A stretch of 16,367 nt of DNA from an uncultured Mesorhizobium sp. (GTDB taxonomy: Bacteria > Pseudomonadota > Alphaproteobacteria > Rhizobiales > Rhizobiaceae). Positions 9,066 through 14,727 of this stretch are shown in pieces. How positions within the stretch are numbered: position 1 is the stretch's first letter; every line of letters starts with the position of its first letter. The DNA is taken from the NCBI GenBank assembly GCA_950071955.1, contig CATMOC010000014.1, forward strand, positions 1-16,367. The letters are read 5' to 3'. The notes beneath the pieces are model-generated. The model was not told where the DNA came from. It saw only the letters and a list, made by a program, of their open reading frames with translations, and searched no databases. Both the position numbers and the translations under genes were made by a program.

Positions 9066-9093
9066 TGGACAGGGGGGAATCCCGTGCTATAAC
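9066..9093 (+). promoter_or_regulatory. sigma-70-type promoter for tRNA-Phe
   Basis: TGGACA (9066-9071) and TATAAC (9088-9093) each match five of six consensus bases and are 16 bp apart. The expected start of transcription is near 9100, about 55 nt before the mature tRNA. A small CGGGC-TAAT-GCCCG stem (9105-9118) lies in the leader that is removed by processing. This is the best promoter match I found in the window. Confidence 0.68.
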
Positions 9094-9154
9094 CCACGCG
9101 CTTTCGGGCTAATGCCCGACGATGCCGCGGCGGTCTACGACGGTCCGTCATCAT

Positions 9155-9230
9155 GCCCAGGTAGCTCAGTTGGTAGAGCATGCGACTGAAAATCGCAGTG
9201 TCGGTGGTTCGATTCCGCCCCTGGGCACCA
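9155..9230 (+). tRNA. tRNA-Phe (GAA anticodon)
   Basis: The full cloverleaf can be folded by hand. The acceptor is GCCCAGG/CCTGGGC, the D-stem GCTC/GAGC and the anticodon stem TGCGA/TCGCA. The 7-nt loop CTGAAAA gives anticodon GAA. The T-stem is GGTGG/CCGCC with the loop TTCGATT. The 3' CCA is encoded (9228-9230). Length is 76 nt. The 3' half is a typical attachment site for integrating elements, and the DNA directly downstream carries remains of one. Confidence 0.97.
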
Positions 9231-9340
9231 CTCCCCCTTCTCCCCTCTGAACATATCTGAAAGTAACCCTTGCTTTTAAACGAGTTCTGTTTCGCCAACT
9301 GACCATGGCTGAACATGGCATCCCCTTGCCTCGCACGAGA

Positions 9341-9391
9341 ATGGGGGTATCCGTATGGGGGTATCTTGCAGTCCACGGGAGGCAATACCCC
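9341..9391. repeat. tandem ATGGGGGTATC repeats plus inverted copy, possible integrase arm sites
   Basis: ATGGGGGTATC occurs at 9341-9351 and again, identical, at 9355-9365 (period 14). ATACCCC, the reverse of the core, is at 9385-9391, four bases before the decayed integrase ATG. GGGGGTAT-type repeats between a tRNA and a P4-type integrase gene are familiar from other islands and may be arm-type binding sites. That role is an inference from position and recall. Confidence 0.5.
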
Positions 9392-9394
9392 GCG

Positions 9395-9526
9395 ATGCCC
9401 TCTCCGAATTCAGTGTTCGCAACGCCAAGCCTCGGGAAGCACATTCCAGTTGCCTGCATGTTACGGCGAGCCCAGCGGCGGCGGGAGCAGTGCACGTGGG
9501 AAGATGCACACTGGCTGTCTTCGTAG
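9395..9526 (+). pseudogene. decayed tyrosine-recombinase integrase, N-terminal fragment
   Basis: The ATG at 9395 reads MPSPNSV, which means nothing. One base out of phase, from 9400, the same DNA reads LSEFSVRNAKPRE, the recognisable start of the arm-binding (DUF4102-type) domain of island integrases, which typically begin with MPL, then several residues, then R-NAKPRE. Adding back one C after ATGCCC would restore MPLSEFSVRNAKPRE. The next expected part (KPYKLADGGGLYL-like) is missing. The frame of the ATG later gives RRAQRRREQ, which may be a remnant of the AR-RR-EA helix of the same domain, then a stop at 9524. The catalytic domain is absent. Position 165 bp after tRNA-Phe is where an integrase is expected. 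The reading rests on a short match, so confidence is moderate. Confidence 0.5.
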
Positions 9527-9710
9527 TCACACTGGCTTGCAGGCCAGTCTGATCCATTCGCCGCCGATTGTTTCGGCCGATTGATCGGATTGGACATCAA
9601 ACTGCTCGGCCCATTCGGCCCGCGTCTTCTCGTCCCTGATCGCGGCAAGTGCGACTTTTCGCCTTGTAGGCTGACTGTGGCTACGGCGCAGTCATCTGCA
9701 AATGGTCTCG
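9527..9710 (-). pseudogene. IS3-family OrfA transposase remnant
   Basis: On the minus strand, 9658 down to about 9591 reads KVALAAIRDEKTRAEWAEQF and then DVQSDQ. This matches the start of IS3-type OrfA helix-turn-helix proteins, which usually read FKAKVALAALRGEKTLAELA and then a short DVHPNQ segment. Just upstream the other frame gives SAYKAK, so a single extra A in the run at 9656-9659 has broken the frame. The stretch before that (RSHSQ in one frame, a TAG in another) also fits the usual RR-HSPAF start. After about 9590 the similarity stops, and a stop codon falls at 9527-9529. The rest of OrfA, all of OrfB and one IS end are missing. It is a dead fragment in opposite orientation to the integrase remnant. 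Confidence 0.55.
9531..9548. repeat. ACTGGC-GCCAGT inverted repeat
   Basis: ACTGGC and GCCAGT form a perfect 6-bp inverted repeat with a 6-nt loop (TTGCAG). It lies at the junction between the integrase remnant and the IS3 remnant, so it may mark the join. It is short enough to be chance. Confidence 0.3.
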
Positions 9711-9731
9711 CCTGTTCATGTCATCATGCCG

Positions 9732-9792
9732 ATCTCTGTCAGAAATTCCACTTGTACAGAGTGTCCCGCTTTACGGAGCCATCTCTGTCAGA
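9732..9792. repeat. 12-bp direct repeat ATCTCTGTCAGA, period 49
   Basis: ATCTCTGTCAGA occurs at 9732-9743 and 9781-9792. Both copies are followed within a few bases by AATTCC, and both units then contain CCGCTTT. The copies lie just outside the OrfA remnant, where an insertion-sequence end would be expected. They may be part of the IS end or of a small local duplication. Confidence 0.5.
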
Positions 9793-9809
9793 TCGTCCGA
9801 ATTCCGCTT

Positions 9810-9820
9810 TGCATACATGA
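9810..9820. promoter_or_regulatory. operator-like motif A (TGCATACATGA) before the TRAP operon
   Basis: This 11-mer is found again, exactly, at 13237-13247, and a close variant (GCATACATCA) is at 13418-13427. Read on the minus strand, the ATGTATGCAT core of the 13237 copy is an imperfect palindrome (8 of 10 positions), the style of site bound by GntR/FadR-type repressors. The regulator is not in the window. Binding is inferred. Confidence 0.4.
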
Positions 9821-9837
9821 TTGATTTGTCCTCATGC

Positions 9838-9882
9838 AGGGGGACGCTTCCCCCTAGGGCAGCAGATAGTCTGCTTGGGGGA
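9838..9882 (+). promoter_or_regulatory. leader with mutually exclusive stems upstream of dctP
   Basis: Stem 1: AGGGGGA (9838-9844) with TCCCCCT (9849-9855), a perfect 7 bp with loop CGCT. Stem 2: TCCCCC (9849-9854) with GGGGGA (9877-9882), enclosing an inner hairpin AGCAGA-TAG-TCTGCT (9861-9875). Both use the same C-run, so they cannot form together. The leader ends about 90 nt before the dctP start. This looks like a switchable or stabilising 5' leader if the transcript begins upstream of 9838, which I could not prove. Confidence 0.42.
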
Positions 9883-9973
9883 GAGGCACACGTGTCCAAC
9901 AGAGCGGCCGAAGCTCAACCACGGATGCAGTGGGCCTTTTTCAGCAGAGTTCCGCTATTCATGAGGGAGTGAG

Positions 9974-11122
9974 ATGAAAGCGAGCAAATGGATCGTTTGC
10001 GCCGGCGTTGCCGGCGTATTGTCAGCCGTGGCGAGTGTGTCGGCGGCTCAGGCGGTGGAGCTTCGGTATGCAACCGGCTTCGCTCCGAACTCGACCGGCG
10101 CCAAAGCGGCCGACGTGTATGCGGAAAAGGCCAAGGAGTACTCGGGCGGCGACATCGACATGAAGGTCTTCGCGCAGTCCCTCTTGAGCTTCTCCGAAAT
10201 GTCTCCGGGCGTGCGCGACGGCATCGCCGATATAGGCATGGTGCTGTTCCCGTACTTTCCGGCCGAGTTTCCGAATTCGACCATGGTTTCCGAGATGACC
10301 ATGCTGTTCTCACTGCATGACACCAACAACCGCGGCGGCCTAGCCTGGCATGGCGCGCTCGTCGAATACATCATGCTGAACTGCGACAAATGCCGCGGTG
10401 AGATCAAGGCGCAGAACCAGGTGTTCACGTCGACCTCATCCACCGAGTACATGCTGATGTGCATCAAGCCGATCGAGAAGGCGCAGGACATGCAGGGCGT
10501 GCGCATCCGCGCGCCGGGGGCGCACTGGACCCGCTGGGCCCAGTCGCTCGGCGCGGTCTCCGTCTCGATCCCGCAAAACGAGATTTTCGAGGGCTTGAGC
10601 CAGGGCCTTCTCGACTGCTCGCTGAACGGTGCGGCCGAACTCGTCGACCTCGGCCTGATGGACGTCGTCAAGTACGTCATTCGCGACGTGCCCGGCGGCG
10701 GCTTCGGCGGTACCGCCCAGTCGAACGTCAACCTCGACGTCTGGACCGGCCTCTCGCCGGAGCAGCGCCTGAACCTGCTCAAGGCGAGCAACTATCACGG
10801 CGCCCTGAACTCCTGGAACTACAACGTCAATAACCAGGCGGCGCTGGCCAAGGCCGAAGAACGCGGGATCGACGTCATCGAGCCGGCGCAGGAGTTCATC
10901 GACGCGACCCGTGCCTTCACGCAGGAGGACCTTCAGACGATCGCCAAGAGTTACGCCGAGAAGTACCAACTGGAGGGTACCGACGAGGCGATCGCGAAGA
11001 TGCAGGAACTCTTCGAGAAATGGGTTGGGCTGGTGCAGGACATCGACAGTGCCGACGCCTTCGCGGACCTGGTCTGGAACGAGGCCGTCTCCAAGGTGGA
11101 CGTCGCTTCGTACGGTCAATGA
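9974..11122 (+). CDS. TRAP transporter substrate-binding protein, DctP family
   Basis: A 382-residue periplasmic binding protein for a TRAP transporter. It catches an organic acid and hands it to the DctQ-DctM permease, driven by an ion gradient. A Sec signal peptide spans residues 1-27 (cut after SAAQA). The mature protein has the DctP fold, with the ligand-carboxylate arginine expected at R179 in RIRAPG. The following segment GAVSVSIPQNEIFEGLSQG, with a nearby DC, is typical of the family. Two cysteines in LNCDKCRG (near residues 137-140) are unusual and could form a surface disulfide. The ATG at 9974 follows GAGGGAGTGAG, a strong ribosome-binding site. A terminator separates it from dctQM. 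The ligand is unknown. The downstream acyl-CoA genes suggest a carboxylic acid that is later activated with CoA. Confidence 0.93.
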   Translation: MKASKWIVCAGVAGVLSAVASVSAAQAVELRYATGFAPNSTGAKAADVYAEKAKEYSGGDIDMKVFAQSLLSFSEMSPGVRDGIADIGMVLFPYFPAEFPNSTMVSEMTMLFSLHDTNNRGGLAWHGALVEYIMLNCDKCRGEIKAQNQVFTSTSSTEYMLMCIKPIEKAQDMQGVRIRAPGAHWTRWAQSLGAVSVSIPQNEIFEGLSQGLLDCSLNGAAELVDLGLMDVVKYVIRDVPGGGFGGTAQSNVNLDVWTGLSPEQRLNLLKASNYHGALNSWNYNVNNQAALAKAEERGIDVIEPAQEFIDATRAFTQEDLQTIAKSYAEKYQLEGTDEAIAKMQELFEKWVGLVQDIDSADAFADLVWNEAVSKVDVASYGQ

Positions 11123-11143
11123 TCTCGGCGAAAGCGAAGAAGG

Positions 11144-11169
11144 AAGCGGCCACCGTCGGCCGCTTTTTT
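11144..11169 (+). terminator. intrinsic terminator between dctP and dctQ
   Basis: AAGCGGCC (11144-11151) pairs perfectly with GGCCGCTT (11158-11165) around the loop ACCGTC, and the stem runs into a T6 tract (11164-11169). It sits 21 bp after the dctP stop and 32 bp before dctQ. This is the strongest intrinsic terminator in the window. Because dctQM has no obvious promoter of its own here, it probably works as a partial attenuator that gives more binding protein than permease. Confidence 0.85.
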
Positions 11170-11201
11170 CTTCGCGCGGCTTCGGCAACGTGGAGGGGAC
11201 G

Positions 11202-11750
11202 ATGTTCAATCTCGGAAAGGCAATATCCCGAGCCATAAGCTTCATCTCGAACATCGGAGCGATTTTCATCATCGTCATGATGCTGCACATCACCGCTGAT
11301 GTCGTGATGCGGTATTTCTTCAAATCCTCGGTCGACGGAACGATCGAGATCGTCACGAACTACTACATGATCATCATAGGGTTTCTCACCCTGTGCTTCA
11401 CCGAGGAGAAGAACCGGAACATCTCGGTCGAACTCGTGACCGACCAGATGCCGGTATGGCTGCAGCGCCATCTGGAAGCGTTTTCCTACCTCCTGTCGAT
11501 CATCGTGTTCGGATTCCTGACGGTCAGGACCTTTTTCGAAGCCCAGAAGAAGCAGGCGATCGGCGCCTTTGTCACCCAGGGCACCTCCGACATCATCATA
11601 TGGCCGGCATACTACGTCATCCCCGTGGGATGCGTTCTCATCCTGGTTGTCCTGCTCTACAAGTTGGCCTGCTACGTGACGGGTTCGCCGTCGGGCCTGA
11701 ACGAGAGCCTGGTCGATACGCTGCCCGAGAGAGCAGGGGCGTCGACATGA
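11202..11750 (+). CDS. TRAP transporter small permease, DctQ family
   Basis: A 182-residue membrane protein with four hydrophobic helices (about 14-36, 48-67, 92-110 and 128-153), the standard DctQ layout. The DVVMRYFF segment after helix 1 matches the usual family position. DctQ partners the large permease DctM in the inner membrane. GGAGGGG lies a few bases upstream of the ATG, a strong ribosome-binding site. The stop codon overlaps the dctM start (ATGA), so the two are translationally coupled. The gene comes after the terminator at 11144-11169, so its level should be lower than that of the binding protein. Family assignment is firm. Confidence 0.9.
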   Translation: MFNLGKAISRAISFISNIGAIFIIVMMLHITADVVMRYFFKSSVDGTIEIVTNYYMIIIGFLTLCFTEEKNRNISVELVTDQMPVWLQRHLEAFSYLLSIIVFGFLTVRTFFEAQKKQAIGAFVTQGTSDIIIWPAYYVIPVGCVLILVVLLYKLACYVTGSPSGLNESLVDTLPERAGAST

Positions 11751-13060
11751 GCGGCGTGCAGATCGGCTTCGCGGGACTTGCGGTCCTGCTCCTGCTGCTG
11801 GCCATTCGGGTGCCGATCGGAATCGCGCTGATCGGCGTTTCGTTCAGCGGCATCTGGGCTCTCGTAGGCTGGAATGTCGCCTGGGGATCCATCGGGATCA
11901 TTCCGTACCAGTTCTCGGCCAACTGGGTGCTGAGCTCGATCCCGATGTTCCTTCTGCTCGGCTTCGTGTCCTACCATGCGCAGCTGACGAAAGGGCTCTT
12001 CGACGCCGCGCGGGTGTGGCTGGCGCGGCTGCCCGGAGGGCTCGCCATCTCGGCGGTCATCGGCAGCTCCGGCTTTGCCGCCGTGTGCGGCTCCTCCGTC
12101 GCGTGTTCGGCCGCCATGGGCCGCATCGCCGTGCCGGAGATGCTGAAGAGCAAGTACCATCCGGAACTTGCCACCGGCACGGTGGCGGTGGCGGGGACCA
12201 TCGGAGCGCTCATCCCGCCATCGATCCTGATGATCCTCTACGGGGTTATCGCCCGCCAGTCGGTGCCGCAACTCTTCATCGCCGGCTTTGCCATCGGCAT
12301 CCTGTCCGCCATCGCCTACATCCTGGTGATCGTGATCCGGGTGAAGCTCAATCCTGCGCTCGCGCCCTCCGTCTCCACGAGCATAGGACGCGCGGAGAAA
12401 TGGCGGGCCCTCGGCGACACCTGGCCGATCCTCCTCGTGATGCTCGGCATCTTCGCCGGTATCTTCGGCGGCGTCTTCACCGCGACAGAAGCGGGCGGGC
12501 TCGGCGCGTCGATGGCATGCGTGGTGGGTCTGGCGAAACGTACGCTCAATTGGCAGCGGTTCCGCCTCGCCGCGGTCGAAACGCTCATAACCACCAGCGC
12601 GCTCATCATCATCGGCGTGGGCGCCAGCCTGTTCGCCCGGTTCCTCGCCCTGTCCGGCGTCGGCAGCGTGATCTCGGATGCCGTGCTCGGGGTCAGCGAC
12701 AGCAACCTGGTCATCGTGCTGCTGATCGTTCTCGTCTATCTGGTGCTTGGCTGCTTCCTGGAGCCGCTCGGAGCGCTGCTGTTGACGATGCCGATCGTCC
12801 TGCCGATCATCGAGAGCGGCGGCCACAACATGATCTGGTTTGGCGTCCTGCTCGTAAAGCTGCTCGAGATCGGCATGATCACGCCGCCGGTCGGCATGAA
12901 CATCTTCGTCATCAAGGGCGTCGTCGGCAACACGGTATCGCTGACCTCGATCTTCCGGGGTGTCCTGTGGTTCCTCGTGGCGGATGTCATTCTTGTGCTG
13001 TTGATGGTCTTCTTCCCCGAGATCACCCTCTTCCCGCTTCGCTTCCTGTCGGGCGGCTGA
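11747..13060 (+). CDS. TRAP transporter large permease, DctM family
   Basis: A 437-residue inner-membrane permease, the transport channel of the TRAP system, with about a dozen hydrophobic helices. Family motifs include GSSVACSAAMGRIAVPEM (about residues 121-138), with GTIGALIPPSI following, and later LGCFLEPLGALLLTMPIVLP and EIGMITPPVGMNIFVI. The ATG at 11747 overlaps the dctQ stop by four bases (ATGA). The same frame is open back to 11393 inside dctQ, but that extension does not look like protein and is ignored. A long hairpin follows 13 bp after the stop. The gene is complete and typical of C4-dicarboxylate/organic-acid TRAP permeases; the substrate cannot be named from the permease. Confidence 0.95.
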   Translation: MSGVQIGFAGLAVLLLLLAIRVPIGIALIGVSFSGIWALVGWNVAWGSIGIIPYQFSANWVLSSIPMFLLLGFVSYHAQLTKGLFDAARVWLARLPGGLAISAVIGSSGFAAVCGSSVACSAAMGRIAVPEMLKSKYHPELATGTVAVAGTIGALIPPSILMILYGVIARQSVPQLFIAGFAIGILSAIAYILVIVIRVKLNPALAPSVSTSIGRAEKWRALGDTWPILLVMLGIFAGIFGGVFTATEAGGLGASMACVVGLAKRTLNWQRFRLAAVETLITTSALIIIGVGASLFARFLALSGVGSVISDAVLGVSDSNLVIVLLIVLVYLVLGCFLEPLGALLLTMPIVLPIIESGGHNMIWFGVLLVKLLEIGMITPPVGMNIFVIKGVVGNTVSLTSIFRGVLWFLVADVILVLLMVFFPEITLFPLRFLSGG

Positions 13061-13073
13061 ACCTCCCCGCATA

Positions 13074-13097
13074 GCCGTCGATGCGTTCATCGGCGGC
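13074..13097 (+). terminator. long GC hairpin after dctM, no T-run
   Basis: GCCGTCGATG (13074-13083) pairs with CATCGGCGGC (13088-13097) over 10 bp with one G-U pair and a CGTT loop, 13 bp after the dctM stop. No T-run follows, so it may protect the 3' end of the TRAP mRNA or assist Rho rather than terminate alone. Confidence 0.55.
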
Positions 13098-13236
13098 CCG
13101 TGCCGCTCCTTCTCTCTGATCGGCGAGGGAGAGCTTTTGCCGACGCACCGTGGCGCTCGCGACGTTGCCGCTCCATCCCCGCGCATTGGGGTGGTCCGAT
13201 CGGGTCGGCCGGGCGTCAATATGCGAGATCTCCAAA

Positions 13237-13247
13237 TGCATACATGA
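13237..13247. promoter_or_regulatory. operator-like motif B (TGCATACATGA)
   Basis: Exact copy of the 11-mer at 9810-9820, here in context AAATGCATACATGACG, about 210 bp before the acyl-CoA dehydrogenase start. A third, looser copy (GCATACATCATTCG) begins at 13418, 41 bp before that start. The three sites link the transporter and the catabolic operon to one possible regulator. Confidence 0.42.
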
Positions 13248-13303
13248 CGATGTTACTGCTTTCCTCCTTCTGTCCCTTCGCCGGGGGATGCGAGAGGAGG
13301 TTG

Positions 13304-13377
13304 GTTATCGATAGAAAAGGACCGGAAAATGGTTCAGTTCCGGAAACTGGTCACGCTATGGGCATCGACTCGATAAC
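13304..13377. repeat. tandem CCGGAAA-TGGT pair inside an inverted repeat
   Basis: CCGGAAAATGGT (13322-13333) and CCGGAAACTGGT (13340-13351) differ at one base and are spaced 18 bp, close to two helical turns. They are flanked by GTTATCGA (13304-13311) and its exact reverse complement TCGATAAC (13370-13377). The arrangement suggests a binding platform for a dimeric or looping regulator; this is an inference. Confidence 0.45.
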
Positions 13378-13458
13378 TTTTCGGCTTGCGCCAAAGACGA
13401 TGACCGATAGCAGACAGCATACATCATTCGTCGCGTTCCGGCGCGCACGGCGTCGCTG

Positions 13459-14673
13459 ATGGACGGCAGTCTCTCCCCCGAACACGACAGCTTCCGGCAG
13501 GAGGTCCGCGCCTTCCTGCGCGGCGCCCTGACGCCGGACGTCGTCCGGCGCAGCATGCGGCAGACTGGCGTGGCGGCGGAGCGTGATCTGGGAATCTGGT
13601 GGCACGGGGTGCTTCACGAGAAGGGCTGGATCGCACCCGGTTGGCCCAAGGAGCATGGCGGCTGCGGATGGGATGTCGTGCAGCGTCACATCTGGGAGGA
13701 AGAATGCGCACGAGCCCGCGCGCCGCAACTCTTCCTCGCGGGGCTGCAACTCTGCGGCCCCGTGCTCATGGAATTCGGAACGAATGCGCAGAAGGAGTAC
13801 TTCCTTCCCCGCATCCTGTCGGGCGAGCATTACTGGTGTCAGGGTTTTTCCGAGCCCGGCGCCGGTTCCGACCTGGCGGCGCTGAGGACGCGGGCGGTCC
13901 GCGACGGAGACCACTACGTCGTCACCGGATCCAAGATCTGGACCACCCACGCGCACAACGCCAACTGGATCTTTCTTCTGGCGCGCACGTCGACCGAAGG
14001 CAGGCCGCAGGCGGGGATCAGCTTCTTCCTGTCGCCCATGGACGCTCCGGGAATAACCGTCCAGCCGATCCTGTCCATGTCCGGCGAGCATGAGGTCAAC
14101 GAGGTCTTCTTCGACGAACTGCGGATACCCGCCGAGAACCGGGTCGGGGACGAAAACCAGGGCTGGGCCATTGCCAAGTACCTCCTGGAACATGAGCGGG
14201 GCGGGAGCTATGCCGCGCTGGCCCGCGCGTTCCTCGACGAAGCCCGGTCCGCCGCCGAAATCTCCGATCCATTAAACGGAGTCCGGTTGTGGGACGATCC
14301 GATGTTCCGGCGCCGCTTCGCGGAACTCGATATCCGGGTCACTGCGCAAGGCTGGACGGAGAAGCGCGTCATTGCCGGTCTCGCGCTCGGCCACGGTGCG
14401 GGCAGCGTGATGTCGTCGGTGTTGAAGCTTCACGGGTCCGAAGTGCAGCAGGCCGCGACGGAACTCGCCATGCAGGCGCTGGGCGAACTTGCAATTCCCG
14501 ACCAGCGCGCAGCGCTAGCGCCCGGAAGCGACGTTCCCCCGGTGGGACCCGAGTTCGGCATGCGCGCGACCGCCCGCTACCTCAACGATCGCGCCCGTTC
14601 GATCTACGGGGGTTCCAACGAGATCCAGCGCAACATCATCGCCAGGCTGATCCTGGAGGAGCACCGGGCATGA
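13459..14673 (+). CDS. acyl-CoA dehydrogenase family protein
   Basis: A 404-residue FAD enzyme that makes a 2,3-double bond in an acyl-CoA. Landmarks are GFSEPGAGSDLA (F130 to D138 within it), the GSKIWTTHA flavin-side segment (about 155-163), and the C-terminal YGGSNEIQRNIIAR (from Y383). The usual glutamate of YEGT-type enzymes is glycine here (G384), as in many bacterial YGGSNEIQ-class members. In those, the base may sit elsewhere, and E246 in LEHERGG is a candidate by analogy with isovaleryl-CoA dehydrogenase. The ATG at 13459 is the first possible start after a TAG at 13408, but it has a poor ribosome-binding site. It heads an operon with a MaoC hydratase and an acyl-CoA synthetase. Chain-length or substrate class cannot be told. 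Confidence 0.93.
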   Translation: MDGSLSPEHDSFRQEVRAFLRGALTPDVVRRSMRQTGVAAERDLGIWWHGVLHEKGWIAPGWPKEHGGCGWDVVQRHIWEEECARARAPQLFLAGLQLCGPVLMEFGTNAQKEYFLPRILSGEHYWCQGFSEPGAGSDLAALRTRAVRDGDHYVVTGSKIWTTHAHNANWIFLLARTSTEGRPQAGISFFLSPMDAPGITVQPILSMSGEHEVNEVFFDELRIPAENRVGDENQGWAIAKYLLEHERGGSYAALARAFLDEARSAAEISDPLNGVRLWDDPMFRRRFAELDIRVTAQGWTEKRVIAGLALGHGAGSVMSSVLKLHGSEVQQAATELAMQALGELAIPDQRAALAPGSDVPPVGPEFGMRATARYLNDRARSIYGGSNEIQRNIIARLILEEHRA

Positions 14674-14727
14674 AACAGCCGGCTTTGCTCCAGTATCGAA
14701 CGCACCGCCGAACAGGAAAGGCCGCCC

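Larger units (their letters stand above)
9231..9973. other. gene-poor integration scar between tRNA-Phe and the TRAP operon
   Basis: This 743-bp stretch has no intact gene and lower GC than either flank. In order it holds the tRNA 3' flank, two direct GGGGGTATC repeats and one inverted copy (9341-9391), a decayed integrase start (9395-9526), a hairpin (9531-9548), an antisense IS3-type OrfA remnant (about 9527-9710), a 12-bp direct repeat (9732-9792), an operator-like motif (9810-9820) and a structured leader (9838-9882). Open frames here overlap the tRNA or each other and do not look like proteins. Confidence 0.7.
13061..13458. other. 398-bp regulatory gap between dctM and the acyl-CoA dehydrogenase
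   Basis: No convincing gene is present. One open frame (13100-13459) exists, but it is arginine- and proline-rich without a ribosome-binding site and looks random. The gap contains a hairpin after dctM (13074-13097), operator-like motifs B and C (13237-13247, 13418-13427), a tandem CCGGAAA-n-TGGT pair (13322-13351) and an 8-bp inverted repeat flanking that pair (13304-13311/13370-13377). It is the likely promoter region of the downstream operon. Confidence 0.65.

Noticed and set aside
8890..9189. A 99-codon + strand open frame between yacG and tRNA-Phe
   Set aside because: It runs into the tRNA, has no ribosome-binding site and no protein-like features. The region is better explained as the tRNA promoter and leader.
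9166..9648. Minus-strand open frames across the tRNA-Phe, ending in GGIEPPTLRFSVACSTN or containing a MLYQLSYLG-like stretch
   Set aside because: These are the well-known false proteins produced by translating the antisense of a tRNA gene. The tRNA itself is certain.
9760..9781. Possible exact IS3 terminal inverted repeat (TGTCCCGCTTTACGGAGCCA)
   Set aside because: The position is right, but without the partner end or a database match the boundary cannot be fixed.
11672..13219. A 515-codon minus-strand open frame opposite dctM
   Set aside because: Its composition (Asp/Glu/His/Arg/Gln-rich, no domain) is what the complement of a hydrophobic permease gives in high-GC DNA.
13100..13459. A 119-codon + strand open frame in the gap before the acyl-CoA dehydrogenase
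   Set aside because: It has random composition and no ribosome-binding site, and it spans clear regulatory repeats.
13351..14193. A 280-codon minus-strand open frame opposite the acyl-CoA dehydrogenase
   Set aside because: The dehydrogenase on the other strand has intact family motifs throughout; the antisense frame has none.
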